64,000 nucleotides of DNA. Origin: Zunongwangia sp. HGR-M22. Its GTDB lineage: Bacteria; Bacteroidota; Bacteroidia; Flavobacteriales; Flavobacteriaceae. The translations under genes and the position numbers were made by a program. Location: positions 372,001-436,000 of the forward strand of contig NZ_CP115159.1 in NCBI RefSeq assembly GCF_027594425.1. The letters run 5' to 3'. Numbering within the stretch: the stretch's first letter is position 1; every line of letters begins with the position of its first letter. Under the pieces are notes generated by a model. It was not told the origin of the DNA, did no database searches, and was given only the letters and a program-made list of their open reading frames with translations. Below, one piece after another: positions 27,817 to 36,202 of this stretch.

Positions 27817-29637
27817 ATGTCAGCAGTAGTAAACGCACCAGCTCAGGATCACCACGAAGATCACGGACATCATCATAAACAAACATTTATATCGAAGTAT
27901 ATTTTTAGCTTTGATCATAAAATGGTTGCTAAGCAATTCCTAATTACAGGTCTCTTAATGGGGATCGTTGGAATTGGAATGTCTATTTTATTTAGAATGC
28001 AATTAGCATGGCCAGAGGAGTCTTTTGCTATTTTTGAAGCTTTGCTAGGAAAATGGGCTCCAGATGGGGTGATGACACCAAATATTTATCTTGCATTAGT
28101 GACCATCCATGGGACTATCATGGTATTTTTTGTACTTACCGCGGGATTAAGTGGTACCTTCAGTAACCTACTTATTCCGTTGCAAATTGGTGCTAGAGAT
28201 ATGGCTTCTGGTTTTATGAATATGCTTTCATATTGGTTGTTTTTTGTAGCTTGTGTGATTATGTTATGTTCTTTATTCGTAGAGGCAGGACCTGCTTCTT
28301 CTGGTTGGACAATATACCCTCCTTTAAGTGCATTACCGCAAGCGATTGGTGGTTCAGGTATGGGGATGACACTTTGGTTAGTTTCCATGGCATTATTTAT
28401 TGCTTCTCAGTTATTAGGAGGTATTAATTACATTGTTACCGTTATTAATTTAAGAACCAAAGGAATGTCTATGACAAGACTTCCATTAACTATTTGGGCG
28501 TTCTTCGTAACAGCAATTCTTGGTTTGGTTTCTTTCCCTGTATTGCTATCGGCAGCATTACTATTAATCATGGATAGAAGTTTTGGAACTTCATTCTTTT
28601 TAAGTGATATTTTTATTGAAGGAGAAGTATTAAGCCACCATGGTGGTTCACCGGTTTTATTTGAACATTTATTCTGGTTCTTAGGTCACCCTGAAGTTTA
28701 CATCGTAATTCTTCCGGCTCTTGGTATAACTTCAGAAGTTGTTGCTACAAACTCTCGTAAACCTATTTTTGGTTATCGTGCGATGATCGCATCTATATTA
28801 GCAATTGGTTTCCTTTCAACAATCGTTTGGGGGCACCATATGTTCGTATCGGGTATGAATCCATTTTTAGGATCTGTATTTACCTTTACAACGTTATTGA
28901 TTGCGATTCCTTCAGCGGTAAAAGCTTTTAACTATATAACTACATTATGGAAGGGTAACCTTCAAATGAATCCAGGAATGTTATTCTCGATTGGTTTGGT
29001 ATCCACATTTATTACTGGTGGTCTTACCGGTATTATTCTGGGGGATTCAACACTAGATATTAACGTTCATGATACTTATTTTGTGGTAGCTCACTTCCAC
29101 CTTGTAATGGGTATTTCAGCATTGTATGGTCTTTTTGCCGGTGTTTATCACTGGTTCCCAAAGATGTTTGGAAGAATGATGAACAAAAATCTTGGTTATA
29201 TCCACTTCTGGGTAACAGCTGTTGGAGCATATGGAGTTTTCTTCCCAATGCACTTTATAGGAATGGCTGGTCTTCCAAGACGTTATTATACAAATACAGC
29301 TTTTCCATATTTCGATGATCTTGCAGATATTAATGTAATTATTACAGTTTGTGCTATCATAACTGCTTTGGTTCAGTTGGTATTCATTTACAATTTCTTT
29401 AATTCAATGTTCCGCGGTAAGAAAGCGACTATGAACCCTTGGAAATCTAATACTCTAGAATGGACTACACCAGTAGAGCATATTCATGGAAACTGGCCAG
29501 GAGAGCTTCCTGTAGTATATCGTTGGGCGTATGATTATAGTAAAACCTATCCTAACGGCGAATACATTATTAAAGGTCAGGATTATGTACCTCAAACGGT
29601 ACCGATGCAAAAGGATGAAGAAGATTTACATCATTAA
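27817..29637 (+). CDS. coxA: Cytochrome c oxidase subunit I
   Basis: A 606-residue catalytic subunit with twelve or more membrane helices that reduces oxygen to water and pumps protons. Heme and CuB ligands are present: TIHGTIM (low-spin heme), HPEVY (291-295, including the D-channel Glu and the His-Tyr pair), GHHMFV, and H418-DTYFVVAHFH with the two C-terminal His ligands. The Glu in HPEVY marks an A1-type heme-copper oxidase. The N-terminal 20 residues are His-rich (seven His between 12 and 20). It ends the act-cox operon at a hairpin terminator. Confidence 0.97.
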   Translation: MSAVVNAPAQDHHEDHGHHHKQTFISKYIFSFDHKMVAKQFLITGLLMGIVGIGMSILFRMQLAWPEESFAIFEALLGKWAPDGVMTPNIYLALVTIHGTIMVFFVLTAGLSGTFSNLLIPLQIGARDMASGFMNMLSYWLFFVACVIMLCSLFVEAGPASSGWTIYPPLSALPQAIGGSGMGMTLWLVSMALFIASQLLGGINYIVTVINLRTKGMSMTRLPLTIWAFFVTAILGLVSFPVLLSAALLLIMDRSFGTSFFLSDIFIEGEVLSHHGGSPVLFEHLFWFLGHPEVYIVILPALGITSEVVATNSRKPIFGYRAMIASILAIGFLSTIVWGHHMFVSGMNPFLGSVFTFTTLLIAIPSAVKAFNYITTLWKGNLQMNPGMLFSIGLVSTFITGGLTGIILGDSTLDINVHDTYFVVAHFHLVMGISALYGLFAGVYHWFPKMFGRMMNKNLGYIHFWVTAVGAYGVFFPMHFIGMAGLPRRYYTNTAFPYFDDLADINVIITVCAIITALVQLVFIYNFFNSMFRGKKATMNPWKSNTLEWTTPVEHIHGNWPGELPVVYRWAYDYSKTYPNGEYIIKGQDYVPQTVPMQKDEEDLHH

Positions 29638-29660
29638 TAAACTTTTATCTTATATACTCA

Positions 29661-29692
29661 AAAGCCTTTTCTTTAATGAAGAGGCTTTTTTA
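29661..29692 (+). terminator. Intrinsic terminator after coxA
   Basis: AAAGCCTTTTC (29661-29671) pairs with GAAGAGGCTTT (29678-29688) with one G-T pair, loop TTTAAT, followed by T residues. It ends the long act-cox transcript just before the ruvB promoter element. Confidence 0.8.
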
Positions 29693-29695
29693 TTT

Positions 29696-29703
29696 TATAT
29701 TTG
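29696..29703 (+). promoter_or_regulatory. Candidate -7 promoter element of ruvB (TATATTTG)
   Basis: A full match to TAnnTTTG, 36 bases before the ruvB ATG and immediately after the coxA terminator. No -33 TTG is at the usual spacing. Confidence 0.5.
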
Positions 29704-29739
29704 TTTGTCTATACTTAAGCTGTATTTAATTTAATTGCT

Positions 29740-30762
29740 ATGAATGAAAATCTTGATGCCAGCGGAGAAAGTTTTTCTTCGGAAGAATTTGATATTGAAA
29801 GGGCTTTAAGGCCTCTTAGTTTTGATGATTTTGCTGGACAGGAACAGGTTTTAGATAATTTAAAAGTATTTGTAGCAGCTGCGAATCTAAGAAATGAAGC
29901 TTTAGATCATACCTTATTACATGGTCCTCCCGGATTAGGGAAAACCACCTTGGCTCATATTTTAGCAAACGAATTGAATGTTGGATTAAAAGTTACTTCA
30001 GGGCCTGTTTTGGATAAACCTGGAGATTTAGCCGGTCTTTTGACTAATCTTGATGAACGTGATATCCTTTTTATAGACGAAATTCACCGTTTAAGCCCTA
30101 TTGTTGAAGAGTACTTATATTCAGCAATGGAAGATTATCGGATTGATATTATGATCGAATCTGGGCCAAATGCGCGTACGGTTCAACTTAATTTGAGTCC
30201 GTTTACCTTAATTGGTGCCACCACTAGATCTGGATTGCTTACGGCACCAATGAGAGCTCGTTTTGGGATTTCAAGTCGACTTCAATATTATTCAACCGAA
30301 CTGCTTTCAGATATTGTTCAGCGTAGTGCGCAAATATTAAATGTACCAATTACTATGGAAGCAGCGATAGAAATTGCAGGTCGTAGCCGTGGAACGCCGC
30401 GTATAGCCAATGCACTTTTACGCAGAGTTCGTGATTTCGCTCAGATTAAAGGAGATGGTAAAATTGATATTCATATTGCCAAATATGGTTTGAAAGCTTT
30501 GAATGTAGATGCGCATGGTTTGGATGAAATGGACAACAAAATTCTAGAAACTATAATCGATAAATTTAAAGGTGGTCCCGTTGGTATAACCACTTTAGCT
30601 ACTGCGGTAAGTGAAAGTGCTGAGACTATTGAAGAGGTTTACGAGCCTTTTTTGATTCAACAAGGATTTATTTATCGTACACCAAGAGGAAGAGAAGTAA
30701 CCGAGGCTGCTTATAAGCATATGGGAAGATCGCCAGGCGCTAAGCAGGGAGGTCTATTTTAA
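29740..30762 (+). CDS. ruvB: Holliday junction branch-migration ATPase RuvB
   Basis: A 340-residue AAA+ motor that drives branch migration of Holliday junctions with RuvA. Walker A GPPGLGKT is at 62-69, Walker B with DEIHR begins near 113, sensor GATTRSG and the arginine-finger region PMRARFG follow, and the C-terminal winged helix ends with the family motif [20 protein letters not shown]. Length is standard. It is separated from ruvA by about 5 kb in this genome, and appears to have its own promoter and terminator. Confidence 0.97.
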   Translation: MNENLDASGESFSSEEFDIERALRPLSFDDFAGQEQVLDNLKVFVAAANLRNEALDHTLLHGPPGLGKTTLAHILANELNVGLKVTSGPVLDKPGDLAGLLTNLDERDILFIDEIHRLSPIVEEYLYSAMEDYRIDIMIESGPNARTVQLNLSPFTLIGATTRSGLLTAPMRARFGISSRLQYYSTELLSDIVQRSAQILNVPITMEAAIEIAGRSRGTPRIANALLRRVRDFAQIKGDGKIDIHIAKYGLKALNVDAHGLDEMDNKILETIIDKFKGGPVGITTLATAVSESAETIEEVYEPFLIQQGFIYRTPRGREVTEAAYKHMGRSPGAKQGGLF

Positions 30763-30763
30763 T

Positions 30764-30788
30764 AGTTGCAGATAAAGCTGCAATTTTT
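30764..30788 (+). terminator. Probable intrinsic terminator after ruvB
   Basis: TTGCAG (30766-30771) pairs with CTGCAA (30778-30783), loop ATAAAG, extended by an A-T and a G-T pair and followed by TTTTT (30784-30788). It is short but well formed, directly after the ruvB stop. Confidence 0.55.
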
Positions 30789-30801
30789 GACGTTTTGATT
30801 T

Positions 30802-32127
30802 ATGAAGAAGAAAGAAATTCCAGAGGTATCTACGCTAACATTTTTAAAAAATGCAGGTAGCATTGTAAAAAATCCATTGCCTTTTCATCGTGAGAATTTC
30901 AAAAAGCATGGTGATATTTTCCGTTTAAATATTGGCCCTAAGAAGTCTGTTATTTTTTGTAGAGATGCAGATTTTGCCCAATATGTTTTACAAAAGAATC
31001 AGAAGAATTATATAAAATCTGAAATTCAGACCAAAGATCTCAAGAAATACGTAGGTAGTGGTCTGTTAACTGCTAACGGAAAACATTGGCAGAAACAACG
31101 AAAATTAATTCAGCCTGCCTTTCATAAAAAGCATATTGCTAACTTATTAGATACAATTTTAGAAGCTATAAGGGTTGAATATACAAAGATCGAACTCAAT
31201 ACTTCTTTAGATGTATTTTCCATATTCAACGATCTAGCTTTCCAAACTGTCGTTAAATCTTTATTTAGTTCAGCGGCCAGTCAGGAACAAATTAATCGTT
31301 TACAGTTTGTGACAGAAGCGAATCAAAAAATGCTTGTAAAAGAACTTCGACAGCCTTATAAAAGTGTTTGGTTCCGCATTAGCGGAGAGCTGAAACGCCA
31401 CTTAAAATTAAGCGAAGAATCGCGACAAATTTTAAAGCAAATCGTAAAAGAACGTCAGGCAAATCCAAAGCGTTACGACGATTTACTCGATATGCTATTG
31501 GATGCGCGTTATGATGATGGGCAGCCGATGGATGAGGAACAACTAATCGATGAAATTTTAATTCTTTTTGTCGCCGGCCACGAGACCACTTCAAATTCCT
31601 TAAGTTTTACCATGCAACTACTAGCGCAGCATCCAGAAATTCAAGAAAAAGTTTTTACTGAAGTAAAGGAGGCTTCAGCGAATAGCAAGGGTTTGATGGA
31701 ATTTCTTCAGCAATGTTCTTATACGCAAAATGTAGTTTTAGAGAGTATGCGTTTATATCCTCCTGCATATTTTATGGATCGAGTGAATTTAGAAGAAGAT
31801 GAATTTAAAGGATTCAAATTCGATAAAAACTCGAACCTTTTATTTTCTTTTTATGAGATACATCGTAGCGAAAAACATTGGGAAAATCCGTTGTCCTTCA
31901 ATCCAGATCGTTTTGCTTCAGAAAAAAATCCGGAAGCCTATTTTCCATTTGGTGCAGGGCCAAGAAAATGTATAGGTAGCAATTTTGCGATGTACGAGAT
32001 GATTTTGGCCGTTTCAGAAATGATTTCTAACTTTAAAATCCTTCCGAAGAAAAAAGAAATCGAGATTTTACCTCTTATTACTTTGAAGCCTAAAAATGCT
32101 TTTGTAGAATTTCAGAAAAGAGCTTAA
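30802..32127 (+). CDS. Cytochrome P450
   Basis: A 441-residue soluble heme monooxygenase. Visible motifs are the I-helix AGHETTSN (about 258-265), ExxR at E314-R317 (ESMRLYPPA), the PxRF-type NPDRFASE and the heme loop [12 protein letters not shown] with the thiolate ligand Cys390. There is no fused reductase domain and no ferredoxin gene beside it, so redox partners must come from elsewhere. The overall pattern is close to fatty-acid or alkane-hydroxylating bacterial P450s, but the substrate is not inferable. Its stop codon overlaps the queG start by one base. Confidence 0.93.
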   Translation: MKKKEIPEVSTLTFLKNAGSIVKNPLPFHRENFKKHGDIFRLNIGPKKSVIFCRDADFAQYVLQKNQKNYIKSEIQTKDLKKYVGSGLLTANGKHWQKQRKLIQPAFHKKHIANLLDTILEAIRVEYTKIELNTSLDVFSIFNDLAFQTVVKSLFSSAASQEQINRLQFVTEANQKMLVKELRQPYKSVWFRISGELKRHLKLSEESRQILKQIVKERQANPKRYDDLLDMLLDARYDDGQPMDEEQLIDEILILFVAGHETTSNSLSFTMQLLAQHPEIQEKVFTEVKEASANSKGLMEFLQQCSYTQNVVLESMRLYPPAYFMDRVNLEEDEFKGFKFDKNSNLLFSFYEIHRSEKHWENPLSFNPDRFASEKNPEAYFPFGAGPRKCIGSNFAMYEMILAVSEMISNFKILPKKKEIEILPLITLKPKNAFVEFQKRA

Positions 32128-33068
32128 TGTTTTCAGAAAACAAAGCAAAATACACCAATATCATCAAAGAAGAGGCGAAACGTCTTGGATTTATGTCTTG
32201 CGGAATTAGTAAAGCTGAATTTCTAGAGCAAGAAGCACCGCGTTTGGAAGAATGGCTTAATAAAAATCGAAATGGTAACATGTATTACATGGAAAACCAT
32301 TTTGATAAGCGTCTAGACCCAACAAAACTGGTGGAAGGTTCTAAAAGTGTGATTTCTTTATTACTGAATTATTATCCTGCTCAAACTCAAAACCCAGACT
32401 CTTACAAGATCAGTAAATATGCCTACGGAAGAGATTACCACTTTGTGATTAAAGACAAATTGAAATCTTTACTGAAATTTATTCAAGATGAAATTGGTGA
32501 AGTTGAAGGACGAGCTTTTGTGGATTCTGCACCGGTTTTAGATAAAGCCTGGGCCGCAAAAAGTGGTTTGGGATGGATAGGGAAGAACTCAAATTTACTT
32601 TCTAAAAAAGCCGGTTCTTTTTTCTTTATAGCAGAGTTGATCGTCGATCTGGATTTAGAATACGATACCCCGGTAACCGATCATTGCGGTACTTGTACTG
32701 CCTGTATTGATGCCTGTCCTACCAACGCCATTGTAGAGCCTTATAAAGTAGATGGTAGCAAGTGTATTTCTTATTTTACCATAGAGCTAAAAGATGAATT
32801 GCCGAATAGTTTTAAAAATACTTTTGACGACTGGATGTTTGGCTGCGATATTTGTCAGGATGTTTGCCCTTGGAATCGTTTCTCCAAACCTCATAACGAG
32901 CCGTTGTTCGATCCCCATCCCGACTTGCTTAAATTCGATAAAAAAGATTGGGAAGAAATTACCAAAGAAACCTTCAACGAAATCTTTCGAAAATCTGCCG
33001 TTAAAAGAACCAAATTCGAAGGTTTGAAGCGGAATATTAATTATTTGAATTGGAGAGAAAGTAATTAA
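32127..33068 (+). CDS. queG: Epoxyqueuosine reductase QueG
   Basis: A 313-residue cobalamin-dependent iron-sulfur enzyme for the last step of queuosine synthesis at the tRNA wobble base (epoxyqueuosine to queuosine). A putative catalytic Asp lies in VDSAPVLDK (D133). The two [4Fe-4S] sites are C187-x2-C190-x2-C193-x3-C197 and C240-x2-C243-x3-C247 with C213 contributing, giving the usual double-cluster set. The C-terminal HEAT-like extension of some homologues is absent, as in shorter QueG proteins. It overlaps the P450 stop by one base (TAATG), so both are translated from one transcript although no functional link is known. Confidence 0.94.
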   Translation: MFSENKAKYTNIIKEEAKRLGFMSCGISKAEFLEQEAPRLEEWLNKNRNGNMYYMENHFDKRLDPTKLVEGSKSVISLLLNYYPAQTQNPDSYKISKYAYGRDYHFVIKDKLKSLLKFIQDEIGEVEGRAFVDSAPVLDKAWAAKSGLGWIGKNSNLLSKKAGSFFFIAELIVDLDLEYDTPVTDHCGTCTACIDACPTNAIVEPYKVDGSKCISYFTIELKDELPNSFKNTFDDWMFGCDICQDVCPWNRFSKPHNEPLFDPHPDLLKFDKKDWEEITKETFNEIFRKSAVKRTKFEGLKRNINYLNWRESN

Positions 33069-33083
33069 AAAAAATCTGAATGT

Positions 33084-33135
33084 AATTTTAATTGCTAGGT
33101 ATCAAGAACAGCGAGGCTCTAGAAAAATTAAAATT
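33084..33135. repeat. Imperfect inverted repeat between queG and the malic enzyme gene
   Basis: AATTTTAATTGCTAG (33084-33098) and the matching CTAG plus AATTAAAATT (33119-33122 and 33126-33135) form an inverted repeat with a short bulge around a 20-base centre. It has no clean T-run, so it may be a weak terminator or chance in AT-rich DNA. Confidence 0.3.
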
Positions 33136-33202
33136 GATTAAAACTAGCTAAAATCTTACCATTATTTTAAAATATTTAAGTAGTAATTGCCATCTACCTT
33201 AC

Positions 33203-33210
33203 TAACTTTG
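33203..33210 (+). promoter_or_regulatory. Candidate -7 promoter element of the malic enzyme gene (TAACTTTG)
   Basis: A full TAnnTTTG match, 22 bases before the ATG. A TTG at 33187 is closer than the usual -33 spacing. Confidence 0.45.
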
Positions 33211-33232
33211 TAAATAGCTAAAACCAAAAGTT

Positions 33233-35524
33233 ATGAGCAACAATTCCAGAAAAAGAAGGGAAGCATTAGTTTATCATGCTAAACCTAAACCAGGGAAAAT
33301 TGAGGTTGTCCCGACAAAAAAATATGCTTCACAGCGCGATCTTTCATTAGCTTATTCGCCGGGAGTAGCAGAACCTTGTCTAGAAATCGAAAAAGATAAA
33401 GAAAACGCATATAAATACACCACCAAAGGAAATCTTGTTGCTGTTATAAGTAATGGTACTGCAGTTTTAGGCCTTGGCGATATAGGCCCTGAAGCTTCTA
33501 AACCCGTAATGGAAGGAAAAGGTTTACTTTTTAAAATCTTCGCAGATATCGATGTTTTTGATATTGAGGTGGATACTAAAAATGTAGATGCTTTTATCGA
33601 AACCGTTAAAAATATAGCGCCTACTTTTGGAGGAATTAATCTTGAAGATATCAAAGCTCCTGAAGCTTTTGAAATTGAAAAAAGATTAAAAGAGGAATTA
33701 GATATTCCTGTAATGCACGACGATCAGCACGGTACTGCGATAATCTCAGCAGCAGCATTATTAAATGCCGTAGAGCTTGCCAAGAAAAAAATGTCGAAGG
33801 TTAAAATCGTAGTAAGCGGAGCCGGTGCAGCGGCAGTCTCTTGTACGAAGTTATACAAACTTCTTGGAGCTAAAACAGAAAATATTGTGATGCTGGATAG
33901 TAAAGGAGTAATTAGAAAAGATCGTCCTAACCTTTCTGAAGAGAAATTAGAATTTGCTACCGAGCGTGATTTAAATACGTTAGATGATGCGATGAAGGGA
34001 GCTGATGTATTCATCGGCCTATCTATTGCAGATATTGTGTCCCCAGAAATGTTAGAAAGTATGGCAAAACGACCTATCGTTTTTGCTATGGCGAATCCAA
34101 ATCCTGAGATCGATTATCAACTAGCCATGGATACTCGTAAAGATGTAATTATGGCCACTGGTCGTAGTGATCATCCTAATCAGGTAAATAATGTTTTAGG
34201 ATTTCCATTTATTTTCCGCGGTGCTTTAGATGTTAGAGCGACGAAAATTAATGAGGAAATGAAAATGGCTGCCGTAAAAGCTTTAGCAGAATTGGCTAAA
34301 GAACCGGTGCCTGAACAGGTAAATATTGCTTACGGCGAAACCCGTTTAAATTTTGGTCCAGACTATATAATACCAAAGCCATTTGATCCAAGACTGATTG
34401 CCAAAGTTCCGCCGGCTGTAGCAAAAGCAGCTATGGAAAGCGGTGTAGCTAGGCAGGATATTACAGATTGGCAAAAGTATGAAGATGAGCTGCTAGAGCG
34501 AATGGGAAGCGATAATAAGATCACCCGTTTACTTATGCAACGTGCAAAAACAAATCCTAAGCGTGTAATTTTTGCTGAAGCCGATCATTTAGATGTATTA
34601 AAAGCTGCGCAGATAGTGCATGACGAAGGGATCGCAATCCCTATTCTTCTTGGCCGTAGAGAGGTGATTAATGAATTAATGCGAGAAATAGATTTTGATG
34701 CTGATGTAGAAATCATCGATCCAAAATCTGATGAAGAAAAGGATAAACTTCAAAAATATGCTGAAGCTTATTTTGATACTAGAAATAGAAAAGGAGTAAC
34801 GCTTTATGATGCGCAACGATTAATGCGCGAGCGAAATTATTTCGCTGCAATGATGGTAAATGTGGGCGATGCCGATGCTTTACTTTCAGGATATTCCAGA
34901 GCTTATCCAACGGTGGTAAAACCAATGCTTCAGTTAATAGGAATGGCGAAAGGTGTTTCTAGAGTTGCAGCAACAAATGTTATGAATACCAGTAGAGGTC
35001 CTATTTTTATTAGTGATACATCTATAAACATAGATCCTTCAGCTAAAGATTTGGCTAAGATCGCTCAATTAACCGCAAGAACGGTGAAATTATTTGGAAT
35101 GGATCCCGTTATGGCGATGTTGTCTTACGCGAATTTTGGATCCTCAGATCATCCACAAGCAAGAAAGGTAAAAGATGCAGTGTCTTACTTACATCGTTAT
35201 CATCCAGATTTATTGGTAGATGGGGAACTTCAATCAGATTTTGCATTGAATAAGGAAATGCTTCAAAGTAAATTTCCGTTTTCTAAATTGGCAGGGAAAA
35301 AAGTTAACACACTAATTTATCCAAATTTGGATTCAGCAAATAGTGCTTATAAACTTATCAAAGAGCTTAATAATACCGATTCTATTGGGCCAATTATGAT
35401 GGGGATGAAAAAACCGGTTCACGTTCTTCAGCTAGGTGCTAGTGTAGAAGAAATGGTGAATATGGCTGCTGTTGCTGTAGTTGATGCACAGGAGAAAGAA
35501 AAAGCTGAAAAGGCTAAAAAATAG
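33233..35524 (+). CDS. maeB: NADP-dependent malic enzyme with phosphotransacetylase-like domain
   Basis: A 763-residue enzyme converting malate to pyruvate and CO2 with reduction of NADP. The N-terminal malic enzyme part (about 1-430) has SLAYSPGVAEPC, DIEVDTKN, HDDQHGTAII and a nucleotide-binding GAGAAAVSC. The C-terminal part (about 430-763, from RLLMQRAKTNPKRVIFAE onward) is homologous to phosphate acetyltransferase and in this family is a regulatory, acetyl-CoA-sensing domain. Length and domain order match MaeB. The gene is a single-gene unit with its own candidate promoter and a hairpin terminator. Confidence 0.95.
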   Translation: MSNNSRKRREALVYHAKPKPGKIEVVPTKKYASQRDLSLAYSPGVAEPCLEIEKDKENAYKYTTKGNLVAVISNGTAVLGLGDIGPEASKPVMEGKGLLFKIFADIDVFDIEVDTKNVDAFIETVKNIAPTFGGINLEDIKAPEAFEIEKRLKEELDIPVMHDDQHGTAIISAAALLNAVELAKKKMSKVKIVVSGAGAAAVSCTKLYKLLGAKTENIVMLDSKGVIRKDRPNLSEEKLEFATERDLNTLDDAMKGADVFIGLSIADIVSPEMLESMAKRPIVFAMANPNPEIDYQLAMDTRKDVIMATGRSDHPNQVNNVLGFPFIFRGALDVRATKINEEMKMAAVKALAELAKEPVPEQVNIAYGETRLNFGPDYIIPKPFDPRLIAKVPPAVAKAAMESGVARQDITDWQKYEDELLERMGSDNKITRLLMQRAKTNPKRVIFAEADHLDVLKAAQIVHDEGIAIPILLGRREVINELMREIDFDADVEIIDPKSDEEKDKLQKYAEAYFDTRNRKGVTLYDAQRLMRERNYFAAMMVNVGDADALLSGYSRAYPTVVKPMLQLIGMAKGVSRVAATNVMNTSRGPIFISDTSINIDPSAKDLAKIAQLTARTVKLFGMDPVMAMLSYANFGSSDHPQARKVKDAVSYLHRYHPDLLVDGELQSDFALNKEMLQSKFPFSKLAGKKVNTLIYPNLDSANSAYKLIKELNNTDSIGPIMMGMKKPVHVLQLGASVEEMVNMAAVAVVDAQEKEKAEKAKK

Positions 35525-35544
35525 TTTTAACATAAAGATGATTT

Positions 35545-35580
35545 AAGGGGAAAAGCTTGCGTTTTTCCCCTTATTTTATT
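35545..35580 (+). terminator. Intrinsic terminator after maeB
   Basis: AAGGGGAAAA (35545-35554) pairs with TTTTCCCCTT (35563-35572) around an 8-base loop, followed by an A/T-rich run ATTTTATT. Confidence 0.85.
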
Positions 35581-35584
35581 TTAG

Positions 35585-35592
35585 TACATTTG
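35585..35592 (+). promoter_or_regulatory. Candidate -7 promoter element of ruvA-sprA (TACATTTG)
   Basis: A full TAnnTTTG match 23 bases before the ruvA ATG. A TTG at 35557 lies slightly further away than the usual -33 spacing. Confidence 0.5.
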
Positions 35593-35615
35593 CGGCTTTA
35601 ACTTTCGGTTACCGT

Positions 35616-36197
35616 ATGATTCATCACTTAAAGGGCAAACTGGTAGAGAAGAATCCTACCTATGTTGTCGTAGATTGTAATGGCGTTGGTTATTTTGTCC
35701 ATATCTCGCTGCATACATTTTCTAAAATACAAGACGAAGAGAATATTTCCCTTTTTACTCATTTACAGGTGAAAGAGGATTCTCACACCTTATTTGGCTT
35801 TCATGAAAAATCTGAAAGAGAAATCTTTAGGCTTCTTATTTCCGTAAGTGGTATAGGGGCTAATACTGCTCGATCTATGCTTTCGTCTTTAGAGCCTGTA
35901 CAGATAAGAGATGCTATAGCATCTGGTGACGTAGCAACTATCCAGAGTATAAAAGGGATAGGCGCCAAAACGGCACAACGGGTTATTTTAGACCTAAAAG
36001 ATAAGATTGTTAAAATATTTGGTATTGATGAGGTTTTTGTAGAACAAAGCAATACAAATAAAGAAGAAGCGTTATCTGCTTTAGAGACTTTGGGTTATGC
36101 TCGTAAGCAGGCAGATAAGGTTCTAAATAAGCTAATTAAAGAGCAGGAAGATCCAACGGTAGAAACTCTTATTAAATTAGCATTAAAAAACTTGTAG
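35616..36197 (+). CDS. ruvA: Holliday junction-binding protein RuvA
   Basis: A 193-residue DNA-binding protein that forms the tetramer on Holliday junctions and recruits RuvB. The N-terminal OB domain starts MIHHLKGKLVEKNPTYVVV; two helix-hairpin-helix motifs lie in the centre (SVSGIGANTARSML and SIKGIGAKTAQRVI); and the C-terminal domain that contacts RuvB (EALSALETLGYARKQADKVL) is intact. It is 5 bp ahead of sprA and probably shares its transcript. Confidence 0.97.
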   Translation: MIHHLKGKLVEKNPTYVVVDCNGVGYFVHISLHTFSKIQDEENISLFTHLQVKEDSHTLFGFHEKSEREIFRLLISVSGIGANTARSMLSSLEPVQIRDAIASGDVATIQSIKGIGAKTAQRVILDLKDKIVKIFGIDEVFVEQSNTNKEEALSALETLGYARKQADKVLNKLIKEQEDPTVETLIKLALKNL

Positions 36198-36202
36198 AGA
36201 CA

